A stretch of DNA of 64,000 bases. Origin: Chitinophagaceae bacterium. GTDB taxonomy: Bacteria > Bacteroidota > Bacteroidia > Chitinophagales > Chitinophagaceae. The stretch covers positions 248,001 to 312,000 of the forward strand of contig JAHBTL010000002.1 of assembly GCA_019638615.1 (NCBI GenBank). The letters are read 5' to 3'. Numbering within the stretch: position 1 is the stretch's first letter; every line of letters begins with the position of its first letter. The notes beneath the pieces were generated by a model. The model saw nothing but the letters and a program-made list of their open reading frames with translations, had not been told where the DNA came from and made no database searches. Shown in pieces: positions 8,480-17,491 of the stretch. Made by a program: the position numbers and the translations under genes.

Positions 8480-8528
8480 TCAGAGAGTTTGTATGCCACC
8501 ACCAATATTTATTCGCAATATTTTTCAT
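8469..8528 (-). CDS. trpL: trp operon leader peptide with three tandem Trp codons
   Basis: A 19-codon frame reads MKNIANKYWWWHTNSLRGL and stops at TAA. Three adjacent TGG codons (8496-8504) in so short a frame, directly before trpE and its terminator, are the hallmark of a ribosome-mediated attenuator. No Shine-Dalgarno sequence is seen, as is common in this phylum. A weak TAnnTTTG-like sequence (GATATTTG) ends about 11 nt before the ATG, so the transcript may have a very short 5' end. Confidence 0.88.
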   Translation of the reverse strand: MKNIANKYWWWHTNSLRGL

Positions 8529-8627
8529 AATCGAGCCACAAATATCAATGCTTTTTTGATAAAAAAAAATTTTTGACTTACTTTTTCAGAATTATTTTGA
8601 TCCATCATTAATACAATCCCTCATCTC

Positions 8628-9716
8628 ATGCTCTCCAAAAGACTACAATCATTAGATTTTTTACGCGGCTTTATCATGGTTTTACTGGCGCTCGAAGCCG
8701 CAGGTCTGCATCACATACTGATACATAATTCCGAAGGTTCCTGGTTTCATAATATTGCCATACAGCTTGAGCATCATGAATGGAACGGGTTGCGCTTCTG
8801 GGATCTGATACAACCCGGCTTTATGTTTATTGCCGGTACGGCAATGGCATACTCCTTACACAGCCAGCAACAAAGAGGAGTGCCCTGGTCGCAATCTTTT
8901 AAAAAGGCCCTAAAAAGAAGCGGATGGTTGTTTTTCTGGGGTGTGCTGGATTATGCGGTAAGACCTCATGGTTTGTCTTTTGAACTATGGGATGTGCTCA
9001 CTCAACTATCTTTTACCATGCTAGTAGCTTTTTTGATCTTCAGGTTCTCGAACACTAGCCAGATACTGATCTGCATTGGTATATTATTATTAACAGAAAT
9101 ACTGTACCGCTTCACGCACGTGCCGGGCTTTGACCAGCCATTCACCGATCAAAAAAACTTTGGAAATTATGTGGATCTGCTGTTAATGGGCATTATCAAC
9201 AAAGGAGGCTGGGTCGCAATCAATTGCATACCCACATCGGTACATACGATTGCCGGTGCATTGGTCGGTAAATTATTATTAAGCACGGATACACAAAAAA
9301 TAAAAAGGATGGCAATATGGGCAATAATCTGTCTGGTAATAGGCTTCGGACTGGACTGGCTGCATATCACCCCTATTATTAAACGAATCGCCACCACTTC
9401 GTTTACGCTCGCATCCCTGGGCTGGTGTTTGCTTGCCCTCGCATTTTGTTATTGGTGGATCGACATCAGGAACCATCGTAAATACTTTTTCTTTTTTACA
9501 GTAGTAGGTATGAATTCCATTTTTATCTACCTGTTTTTTGAGATCGTGGGCGCACGCTGGTTCAATGAGTACGTAGGGGCGGTTACAAACGGACTGATGT
9601 CCATGGCTCATTTTCCTCCCTTGCTGATGGATTTTATTACCTGCTTTACCATTTTCGGACTGGAATGGGGCTTGTGTTATTTCCTGTATAAGAAGAATAT
9701 ATTTTTCAGGCTATAA
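8628..9716 (+). CDS. DUF5009/HGSNAT-like membrane acyltransferase
   Basis: A 362-residue polytopic membrane protein with about ten hydrophobic segments. The N-terminal SLDFLRGFIMVLLALE (residues 8-23) is the usual opening of heparan-alpha-glucosaminide N-acetyltransferase-like and acyltransferase-3-like proteins, where it forms the first helix of the transacylase. Conserved histidines (GLHHILIH and LEHHEW) follow soon after. Bacterial members are thought to move acyl groups across the inner membrane onto sugars, but the substrate here is unknown. It is transcribed divergently from the trp operon. Confidence 0.8.
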   Translation: MLSKRLQSLDFLRGFIMVLLALEAAGLHHILIHNSEGSWFHNIAIQLEHHEWNGLRFWDLIQPGFMFIAGTAMAYSLHSQQQRGVPWSQSFKKALKRSGWLFFWGVLDYAVRPHGLSFELWDVLTQLSFTMLVAFLIFRFSNTSQILICIGILLLTEILYRFTHVPGFDQPFTDQKNFGNYVDLLLMGIINKGGWVAINCIPTSVHTIAGALVGKLLLSTDTQKIKRMAIWAIICLVIGFGLDWLHITPIIKRIATTSFTLASLGWCLLALAFCYWWIDIRNHRKYFFFFTVVGMNSIFIYLFFEIVGARWFNEYVGAVTNGLMSMAHFPPLLMDFITCFTIFGLEWGLCYFLYKKNIFFRL

Positions 9717-9811
9717 CAGGGGGAGACAACGGTTATGCTGTTGTTTATTATCCGGGTTTTCCGGACTGTGATCAGATTGCTGATATTTTGTTTATATCAC
9801 TGCCCGATTGA

Positions 9812-10450
9812 CTAAGGCTCTCGCGCCTGCTGCGGCAGCCGTTGTATATTGAGTATGGTAACCGGGGGATAAAACCGCTGCTGGTGTTCTGGTTGCTGGT
9901 ATATTTTATCAACTATATCCATATCTTCTGTCACCTCGCCAAAAGCAGCAAACCCTTCGCCGTCAACATTGTTGTTACCGCCATAATCAAAACCAGGCTC
10001 ATCTTCAATACAAATAAAAAATTCTGAAGTGGCGGTTCCCGGCTCAAACCGTGCAAATGAAATAACTCCCCGCTTATGCAGTATTCCTGTTTGCTTCGTA
10101 GACTCATGCGGAATAGGGACCAGTTTCTCTTTTAGGTCGGGATTGGACTGCCAGATACCTCCCTGTACAAGATAGGAATGAAGTCGTCCTGTGACCTGGT
10201 TATCTTTGCGCAGTATGCGATAGAAGGAACTGTTTTTATAATAACCTGAATCAACATTCCTGAGAAAACCGGCAACGGTGGCAGGCGCTTTATCCTTATA
10301 CAATTCCACTTTTATATTGCCAAACTTCGTTTCAATTACCACCACGGGATTGTCATAGTTTTTTGGAGGAGCGCAGCCGTTCATTACCGCACACAAAATT
10401 ATTACAGCAGCCATACATGCAATTCCGGGAAGGAAATATCTTCTTCTCAT
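9812..10450 (-). CDS. Cyclophilin-type peptidyl-prolyl isomerase, lipoprotein
   Basis: The 212-residue protein begins with a signal peptide ending in a lipobox (VMNGC, Cys at about 26), so it should be exported and lipid-anchored. The rest is a bacterial cyclophilin domain: VIETKFGNIKVELYKDKAPATVAGF, SFYRILR, GGIW, HKRGVISFAR, TSEFFICI and FAAFGEVTEDMDIVDKI. It would catalyse proline isomerisation in periplasmic protein folding. The HAD gene ends 15 nt upstream on the same strand, so the two probably form an operon. Confidence 0.9.
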   Translation of the reverse strand: MRRRYFLPGIACMAAVIILCAVMNGCAPPKNYDNPVVVIETKFGNIKVELYKDKAPATVAGFLRNVDSGYYKNSSFYRILRKDNQVTGRLHSYLVQGGIWQSNPDLKEKLVPIPHESTKQTGILHKRGVISFARFEPGTATSEFFICIEDEPGFDYGGNNNVDGEGFAAFGEVTEDMDIVDKIYQQPEHQQRFYPPVTILNIQRLPQQAREP

Positions 10451-10464
10451 AAAAGCAAATATAT

Positions 10465-11133
10465 TTAAACCAGCAATTTACCTGTTACAGGGTCATTGTA
10501 ATCTTTAATAAAGGAGATGACATTGTCATATTGCATAAATTCATCCGGACTATGTAAGGTAGTAATGGCAATGGCCTTCATCCCTGCATTCTTTGCAGCT
10601 TCCACGCCCTTAGGTGCATCTTCAAAAACAAGACATTTGCCGGGCGCCACGCCCAAAAGTGTTGCTGCCTTAAGGTAGGTTTCCGGGTGAGGTTTACTGA
10701 CTGATACATCATCTGCGCTTACCATAACCGAAAAATAATGCCGCAGCTTAAGATTGTCAAGCACAAAATCAATATTGAAGGGTATGGCTGCAGAGCCAAT
10801 TGCCATCGGGATATGAAGCTGATAAGCTTTTTCAAGAAACGCTGGCAGCCCTTTAATTAATGTAAGGTGAGGAAGATATTCAGCCTGATATATTTTTTCT
10901 TTTTCTATCGACAGACGATGCGCTTCTTCCTGAGTAAAATAGCCTTTTCCAAAAATCCGGTCAAGCACTTCTTCATTTTTCCCATACATCTCCGCCTTTA
11001 CCTGTGCTTTGGTTAAGCCGGCGCCCAATTTCTCATTCACCATATAGGTCCAGGCCTTTACGTGAAAAGCCATATCGTCTATCATAGTTCCATTCATATC
11101 AAAAATAAAAGCGTCAAACTGTTTTGTATTCAT
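10465..11133 (-). CDS. HAD-superfamily phosphatase/phosphomutase, beta-PGM-like
   Basis: A 222-residue haloacid-dehalogenase-fold enzyme. Motif I is FDMNGTMID (Asp nucleophile at about 11), motif II the AIGSAA serine region, motif III the KPHPETYLKAA lysine, and motif IV VFEDAPKGVEAAKNAGM. The alpha-helical cap between motifs I and II is typical of beta-phosphoglucomutase and sugar-phosphate phosphatases. Asn in place of the usual second Asp (DMNGT, where mutases have DxDG) makes a phosphatase or an atypical enzyme more likely than a classical mutase. The substrate cannot be told. Confidence 0.85.
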   Translation of the reverse strand: MNTKQFDAFIFDMNGTMIDDMAFHVKAWTYMVNEKLGAGLTKAQVKAEMYGKNEEVLDRIFGKGYFTQEEAHRLSIEKEKIYQAEYLPHLTLIKGLPAFLEKAYQLHIPMAIGSAAIPFNIDFVLDNLKLRHYFSVMVSADDVSVSKPHPETYLKAATLLGVAPGKCLVFEDAPKGVEAAKNAGMKAIAITTLHSPDEFMQYDNVISFIKDYNDPVTGKLLV

Positions 11134-11467
11134 AACCGTTACGTACTATTTTGGTATTTGCGAATAAAGGGGCAAAATTGGGATTTTAGTACAACACCCG
11201 GGCACTCAATTTTATATTGTTTTTATACAATATATGTAATATTGTTACAATCAATTCAAATATTATCTTTTTGCAAAATTTTATTGCTGCTGCGACTACC
11301 CTCTTTATTTATCCATAATTCCTTTAAATTTGTGCTGTACTTAACCGAACCTACTTACTACCATTTTACACTATTCGGTTTACCCCATTAGTTCTCAGGT
11401 ACTCAACCTCATTAAATTAAAATACTAACTACCCATTAAATCTGTATTTGATCAGATTTAAAATTGT
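11134..11467. other. Divergent intergenic region with operator-like palindromes
   Basis: This 334-nt AT-rich region separates a minus-strand and a plus-strand gene and must hold at least two promoters, but no convincing TTTG/TAnnTTTG pair was found. A palindrome ACAATAT-(5 nt)-ATATTGT lies at 11227-11245 and a spaced inverted repeat AACCGAA/TTCGGTT at 11343-11380. Either could be a regulator site. No gene is seen. Confidence 0.35.
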
Positions 11468-11737
11468 ATGACTATGTATTCGTATGCGCTGTTGGAAAAA
11501 GGATGTTATTATCTTATTCAGGAAAAGGAAGAATCGCCGGTTTCACTGATCAGGGTGTTAATGGAGTCTGATCACTGTGTATTTGTTGCAAAGTATGGTG
11601 AAACAGAGACCACGGATTGGAAAAGAAAATCTGATCCTGTTTTCGATATCCTGGAACTGTTAGACGACAAAGCGGTGAAAGAATGGGAGTCTTCGTATTA
11701 CAATAATGAAGATGCGTATTATGAAGATGAAGATTAA
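11468..11737 (+). CDS. Small acidic protein of unknown function
   Basis: An 89-residue protein, not recognised. It has no signal peptide or membrane segment. The body has alternating beta-like stretches (YALLEKGCYYLIQE, HCVFVAKYGE), and the last dozen residues are almost all Asp, Glu, Tyr and Asn. It lies 53 nt before the ABC ATPase gene in the same direction and may be cotranscribed. The large upstream region and consistent codon use argue for a real gene. Confidence 0.6.
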   Translation: MTMYSYALLEKGCYYLIQEKEESPVSLIRVLMESDHCVFVAKYGETETTDWKRKSDPVFDILELLDDKAVKEWESSYYNNEDAYYEDED

Positions 11738-11790
11738 GCCCGCAGATTCTGAACAAAATGATAACTTGAGCCATTGTAAAAGAAAATACA

Positions 11791-13242
11791 ATGGCTTTTC
11801 CTTTTTTGATACTTGAGCAGCTTACCGTTAAGCTGAATGGAAAAAATATCCTGGATAATATTTCTCTTACTGTGCACGAAAACGAATGCTGGGCAATTAC
11901 GGGGGCAGCGGGGAGCGGTAAAACAACACTGGCAAACACCATTGCAGGTCAGCACTTCTTTTCCGGTAATATTTTTTTTCCTTCGCACAATAAATCTCAG
12001 TTACGCGTTACCGTTATCAACCAGCAGCACAGGTTTAAAAATCTTTCGAATATGCCTGATTTTTATTACCAGCAACGCTATAACTCATCCGATTCCGAAG
12101 ATGCAATGACTGTAGCACAAGCGCTTGATATGGATCGTTATAAAGGTTCCGGCATGGAGGCTGCGAAGGTTCCTTCAATGGTTCATATCGAATCGTTGCT
12201 TGATAAGCCGCTTATCCAGCTTTCGAATGGTGAAAACAAACGGCTGCAAATCGCCAAAGCGATCCTGCAGGACCCTGAATTGATGATACTGGACAGTCCG
12301 TTTACCGGGCTGGATACCGATGGCCGTAAAATGCTGAACCATATTATTACCCTGCTTGTGCAAAAAGGCATCCAGGTAATGCTGATCACTTCTCCCCGGG
12401 AAATACCAGATGCAGTTACCCATATAGCAGTGCTTGAAAAAGGGAAGCTGGTAAAAGCTGTTCCGAGAGCTGCATACAATGCCTCTACCCGGCTGGAAAA
12501 TACAATATTCGGCGTTGATCATTCGCTGCTGGCATTGCTCAGGCAAAATGAGCACAACCATTTTGATTACGCAGTGCGCATGCGGAATGTAAACGTTGAA
12601 TACAGCAGCAAAAAGATCCTGAAAAACATCCACTGGGAAGTAAAAAAAGGAGAGCACTGGAGCATATCCGGGCCTAACGGCGCCGGGAAATCTACTTTAT
12701 TAAGCTTATTAACGGGCGACAATGCCAAAGCATATGCCAATGAAATTTATTTGTTTGATAAACGAAGAGGCAGCGGCGAAAGCATTTGGGACATCAAAAA
12801 GAAAATTGGCTATGTGTCGCCGGAAATGCACCTGTATTTTGACTATACCGCCAGTTGTTTTGAAACGATCGCATCAGGATTGTTTGATTCCATCGGCTTA
12901 TTCAGGAAACTTACAGATGATCAGCACGCCATTGTACAGCAGTGGATCAGGATCCTGCGGCTGGAGCCCATGCAGCAAAAGGCGCTGGCAACATTGTCGG
13001 CCGGTGAACAACGACTGGTACTGCTTGGAAGAGCCCTGGTGAAAAATCCGCCGCTGCTTATACTCGATGAACCCTGCCAGGGGCTGGATACAGAACATGT
13101 TGAGCAATTTCGCATGCTCATAGACGATGTATGCAGCATGTTTGATACAACGCTGCTATACGTAAGTCATTACCGCGATGAAATTCCATCCTGTGTAAGC
13201 CGGTTCTTGCGGATAGAGAACGGGGAAGGATTTATTGAATAA
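11791..13242 (+). CDS. ABC ATPase with two nucleotide-binding domains, ModF-like
   Basis: A 483-residue soluble protein with two complete ABC domains. Domain 1 has Walker A GAAGSGKTT, signature LSNGENKR and Walker B LMILDSPFTGLD. Domain 2 has Walker A GPNGAGKST, signature LSAGEQRL and Walker B LLILDEPCQGLD. No membrane segment is present and no permease gene is adjacent. The layout resembles ModF/PhrA-like proteins named after molybdate transport, whose real role is not settled. Confidence 0.85.
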   Translation: MAFPFLILEQLTVKLNGKNILDNISLTVHENECWAITGAAGSGKTTLANTIAGQHFFSGNIFFPSHNKSQLRVTVINQQHRFKNLSNMPDFYYQQRYNSSDSEDAMTVAQALDMDRYKGSGMEAAKVPSMVHIESLLDKPLIQLSNGENKRLQIAKAILQDPELMILDSPFTGLDTDGRKMLNHIITLLVQKGIQVMLITSPREIPDAVTHIAVLEKGKLVKAVPRAAYNASTRLENTIFGVDHSLLALLRQNEHNHFDYAVRMRNVNVEYSSKKILKNIHWEVKKGEHWSISGPNGAGKSTLLSLLTGDNAKAYANEIYLFDKRRGSGESIWDIKKKIGYVSPEMHLYFDYTASCFETIASGLFDSIGLFRKLTDDQHAIVQQWIRILRLEPMQQKALATLSAGEQRLVLLGRALVKNPPLLILDEPCQGLDTEHVEQFRMLIDDVCSMFDTTLLYVSHYRDEIPSCVSRFLRIENGEGFIE

Positions 13243-13248
13243 CATGAA

Positions 13249-15724
13249 TCATTTAGCAAAGCCATTCTTCTCTTCGGGTTGCCATTCATTATTGAAAAAA
13301 CCTGCGGCTTCTATTGCTTCACTGCCTTTGTGCAGCATATCAAGACGGAATACCATATAATCAGGAAAGCCGCTGCCTCCTGCAAAATACTGGTTGGCAT
13401 TTGCCGCATTCAGTCCCTTTAAACCTGTACCTGATATTACAGCTACAGACGTATTGAAAGAGCCTTTGACCGGCCAAATAAAATACGCCGCGAGATCATC
13501 TCCTGTCCAGGTCTTGCTGCCTACTTTAACGCTGTCCCGTTGTACCTGTACAGGCGCATCGCTCAAAAGCAAAGGCCATGCGGCATTCGTTTGTGCATTG
13601 CCGTATAATATTACTCCCCTTCCGGCATATTTGCCCGTTGCATATTCTTTATCGGTAATGATATCAACAGCGCCGTTGCCCCGGTAGTACCAGGTTTCGG
13701 CATCGTAACGGGCTTTTGCAGCGCCCCATTCATTTTCTGCCTTGCTGCCCCGGGTACCATATACAAAAACCATTGTATGATTAAAGGGTTCCTTAAAAGT
13801 TCCATAACGATGCGGTCCCTTTTGTTCCGCCACAGGAGCGGCAGCCACATTCCACCGGTTGTTTTCTTTTGCCAGGTATATACTGTCGTTCCCGGTTTTT
13901 ACAGTATAGCTCACTGTATTCAGGCTATCAAGGGTAATTCTTACATCAGCACCGGGTGCAAAAGCGCCCACCGCCAGCTTAAGCAATGCTACATTCCGCG
14001 TTTTACCCGCAATGGTTTTACCTGCCAGGCTCCGGCTGAGTTGTACACGGCTGAATTGCAACGGATATTCCTGCTGGTAAATGGTAGCCCAGCGGAAGGT
14101 GGAGGAAATACCGGGGCTGGAAGTTTTGAAATCAATATGGTTCACAGCGCTATCCGGTAAAATAGTATGCGATTTAAAGAAGCTGAACAGCGGTCCCCAG
14201 TCAACACTATGATCGCCGAACCAGTGGCTGCCACCCGGGTATTCGTTGTAAGTAAAGTCGGGATGAAAATCCGCCAGCACTTTGCGCATCTGCCTTGCAT
14301 AGTTTACCGATACCACACGGTCTGAGTCGCCATGAAAAATATAAACGCCCAATGGCCGGTAATTTTCTGCGAGCTTCACTACATCACTTTGATTGCCCGC
14401 TCTCAGCAACATCTGTTCAGCTACAGAAGCTGTGCTATCCGGGATTTTTCCATCGTGCGAGCCATATTCCTTTAATGTCGGATACCCGGCGCAGGGAGCG
14501 ATAGCAGCCCATTGATCGGGGTAAGTGGCGCCCAGATACCAGGTACCATGCCCACCCATGGAATGGCCGGTGAGATATATTTTTCGCGGATCGGGCTTAA
14601 AATTATTTTTCGCGATAGCCAATACTTCCTGCGCGTCCAGCCTGCCCCAGTCTTCCCAGTTGAACCCACGCGGCCGGCGGTTGGTAGCGGCCACCAATGT
14701 TCCCCAGTCTTTGGGTTTATAGGCCCTTGCCTGCCCTATGGCTTCTACACCGGCACCATGTACAGAAAGAAACAATGCGGCATTGGACTGATTAGGAGAC
14801 GATTGAGGTGTAACCCCGTAGTACTGGAGACTTCCGTCTATATCGCTTATAAAAGTATTGCTGTACGATTGTCCCGGAGCAACTACTTCAACAGGTGCCT
14901 TTTGCTCATCCAGCAACGAGTTACCCTTCAGGAGCGATAAGCTGATATCATATTTGCCTTTTTCCGCAATGCCCGTGCCGTCAAATGAAAAAGGCACTTT
15001 CCTGCTGCTCATAGCCGGAATAGGAGGTACAGGAGTGATCGCTTCTTTTCCTGACAATACCGCCCGGATAGTGAGTCCCGGCAAAGGCTTTTCAGTAGCA
15101 TTGATCACCACTATGGCTCCCTTTGCACCTGCATTATCTCCCTGCAGCACCAATACCGGCAGCGTTGGATCTTCCGTATTCAGCAAAATGCTCTTCTCCG
15201 GAAAAATCAGGGCCGCTGAAGTGCCAAAACCCGAGCGGATATAAAACTCGTTTAACCCTTTTTTTAGCTTAACCGGAATGTACAACCAACCCGATGCATA
15301 GGGATCCCCGGCATGAGGTGTTCCGTTCACATATACCGTGCTGCTTCCTTTTGTATTCAGCAATGCATTTTTTTCTTTGTCGGAAGTATAAGTAACTGCT
15401 GTTGGAGAACATGCCGCCACCCCTTCGCATGGCGCCCATAGCGGAACGCGGCAAACGGAACCTGTTCAATGAATCGGCTGCAACCGACATCCATTTTATT
15501 TCTTCCCCGTCATTATTCCGGCCTAACACATTTCCATCCGCCGGACGTTGTAAGGCTCCATTGTACATCTGGTATACAAGCAGGTCGGTATACAATGCTT
15601 CCCTTCCGTACTTGTGTATTCCGTTAGCCATCAAACCTTCTTTAAAATACAGGGTGTCCTGGGCTTGTATTCCTGAAACAAACACTCCCATAACAATCGC
15701 TGCAATAAAACAGGTTTTCTTCAT
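13249..15724 (-). pseudogene. Secreted serine esterase/peptidase, interrupted by a frameshift
   Basis: Two overlapping frames together make one protein. The N-terminal frame (15269-15724) starts with a signal peptide MKKTCFIAAIVMGVFVSGIQ and runs to about residue 100. The second frame (to 13249) continues with TYTSDKEKNALLNTKG, a VYVNG segment and an alpha/beta-hydrolase domain with the nucleophile motif LTGHSMGGHGTW, a downstream FHGDSDRVV acid region and GGSHWFGD. The shift is +1 and falls between roughly 15380 and 15425, where there is a GGGG run. The second frame has no ATG of its own near the join, only GTG at 15420. This is either a disrupted gene or a sequencing error. The domain resembles prolyl-oligopeptidase-like or PHB-depolymerase-like secreted hydrolases. 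Confidence 0.75.
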
Positions 15725-15800
15725 AAAAGAGGATTGATGAAATGACAGACAAAAATTGGAACAACTCCTAAGATAACGTTTCTTCTCTTTTCAAACAAAG

Positions 15801-15935
15801 TATTTACAAGTTGCAAGTCTCAGGTTACAGGCACACAGGTGAGATTTTTGATTTTGTATACCTGATATTGATAACTCTTACCTGATACCTGATGGCTGAT
15901 AACTGATAGCTGATAGCCGACGGCTGACAGCTATT
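15801..15935. repeat. Heptanucleotide-periodic tract
   Basis: The spacer reads in units of 7: first GTTGCAA, GTTACAG-like words, then CCTGATA, GCTGATA, ACTGATA, GCTGACA-like words. The 7-nt register holds for more than 15 units. No ORF of note and no obvious promoter occur in it. Confidence 0.75.
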
Positions 15936-15976
15936 AGTAACGCTTAAGCAGGCGACCAATCCGGTTGAAAAATAAT

Positions 15977-17071
15977 TTATTTTTTATATTGTGTACCGGT
16001 ACTCTGCATCTGCTTTACCCATTTATCATACATTTCCTTCGGCATTTCCCTGTAATGCAGCTTTGCAAGTGTGATATAAGCCGTTTCCATTTCATCATAC
16101 GCCTGTTTTACGGTTGATGTATTTTCTTCCTTTTGTTTCAGGTAAATCTTTTTCAACGTTTCTGCCTTCAAAAGAAGCGCCATCGGGTTGGTAGCATGAT
16201 ACTGCAACACAAGGTCACAGCACTTCAAGATAAATCCATCGTAATAATTTTTTGTTTCGTATTCATATGCTTTCGCTACATCCAGGATGCACAAACCGAT
16301 AGATTGCTGGTTACTCAAAGTGTCCATGTATATTTTACTTCTAACCGCATCGGCAGATATATAGCCGGAAGCCATGATCCACGCATCCGACGGGAAACTC
16401 CTGCTGGTAAGCTCTGTATTGTACCAGCCGTATTGCTGGCTGAAATTTTTTACATAGATATGATTAGGAGCCAGTGCCAGCCAGCATTTAGCGCCGATTT
16501 TATCAGCAATAATTTTATATAAGTATGAAAGGCTGCGGCAATTGCCTCTTCGTGTTAGTAGCAATTTTGCCAATAATCCTTCGTATAGATTGCTACTGTT
16601 GTAGTTAGTATTAAAATCATAAGAGAACATTACACTTTCAGCAGGAGTCACTCTACCATCTTTTTTTAAACTTATGGAATCAAACAGAGAATGAAAGATA
16701 GAACTATTTAATATGTAATTGTTACTGTCGGCCTGGCGATAGTTATGTATATGCTGATTTATCCTATAATGTAAAGTGAATGCCGTTAACCTATTTAGAA
16801 TTGAGTCAACTGCATAATGACTGATTGCTCCGGAGTAAAAAAAATTATCAACGCAGGAGACGGCTTTTGAAAAATCTCCCCCCTCTAAAAGGAGCAACTT
16901 AAGATCATTATATGTTTGTTCAAAACACGGTCTGTCTGAATCGGAAATATGTATATTTATTTGCGCTGCAATATTATTATGGTCGGGAAAAAAACAACTA
17001 TTCAGGATTAAATGAAATATAAAAAACACTTTGACCCTAATTGTTCTAAAGTATTTCTTTAATGATTGCAT
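15977..17071 (-). CDS. Exported transglutaminase-fold protein, paralogue of the 18.7 kb gene
   Basis: A 364-residue protein with an N-terminal hydrophobic export segment. The centre matches the transglutaminase/Cys-protease fold: RRGNCRSLSYLYK with the candidate catalytic Cys178, then LALAPNHIYVKNF with His204 and GWYNTE, where Glu may replace the usual Asp. The C-terminal third is helical and TPR-like. The same motifs recur in the gene at 18676-20094 (RAGQCHSLPLLY, LSLSPNHSFIQYF, RYNFETTNG), so the two are paralogues. It overlaps the candidate immunity gene by 26 nt and is therefore in the same operon. Confidence 0.75.
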   Translation of the reverse strand: MQSLKKYFRTIRVKVFFIFHLILNSCFFPDHNNIAAQINIHISDSDRPCFEQTYNDLKLLLLEGGDFSKAVSCVDNFFYSGAISHYAVDSILNRLTAFTLHYRINQHIHNYRQADSNNYILNSSIFHSLFDSISLKKDGRVTPAESVMFSYDFNTNYNSSNLYEGLLAKLLLTRRGNCRSLSYLYKIIADKIGAKCWLALAPNHIYVKNFSQQYGWYNTELTSRSFPSDAWIMASGYISADAVRSKIYMDTLSNQQSIGLCILDVAKAYEYETKNYYDGFILKCCDLVLQYHATNPMALLLKAETLKKIYLKQKEENTSTVKQAYDEMETAYITLAKLHYREMPKEMYDKWVKQMQSTGTQYKK

Positions 17072-17459
17072 TATTTAGATTTAATCTTTTCAAAATCTCA
17101 AATGCCCTACTACTTAATTGCAACCTATTATCAACAATTTTAAAGTCGTCATGCGCACTACCCACTATATCGAGCCAAAAGAAGGAAGGTAAATCTGTTT
17201 TAGGCTGCAGTAATCTGAATTCCTCACTCACATCTATTGTACAGTCCTTAATTTCAAAGCCGCTAAAAGTCGTCATATTTAAGGTAGTTTTTAAGTGTTG
17301 GGTTATTAAAAAAACCGGAAAACATTCTATAATATCGTCACCCAGCCAACCATAAAAAACAAAATGAAGCAAAGAAACTTTCGGCGGGTGAATAGTAGAG
17401 TCGATCACTGTTTTATTTCCTAGCTGACCAGAAACTTCTGGCTCAATAATATACTCCAT
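17046..17459 (-). CDS. Candidate immunity protein next to the mini-RHS toxin
   Basis: A 137-residue cytosolic protein with no signal peptide. Its C-terminal part (LPSFFWLDIVGS, DDFKIVDNRLQLSSRAFEIL) resembles small immunity-type proteins of polymorphic toxin systems, in which a late DDF element is followed by L-x-x-S-x-x-A. It starts 32 nt after the RHS-core protein gene, in the same direction, and overlaps the next gene. Order, size and lack of export signal fit an immunity role. The assignment is inferred from context, not from a recognised domain. Confidence 0.5.
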   Translation of the reverse strand: MEYIIEPEVSGQLGNKTVIDSTIHPPKVSLLHFVFYGWLGDDIIECFPVFLITQHLKTTLNMTTFSGFEIKDCTIDVSEEFRLLQPKTDLPSFFWLDIVGSAHDDFKIVDNRLQLSSRAFEILKRLNLNNAIIKEIL

Positions 17460-17491
17460 TAATGTAACGATATTATTTCCAATTAAATAAG

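Noticed and set aside
8628-9716. The DUF5009-like protein as an O-antigen acyltransferase of known function
   Set aside because: The domain is clear but neither neighbours nor residues identify the substrate.
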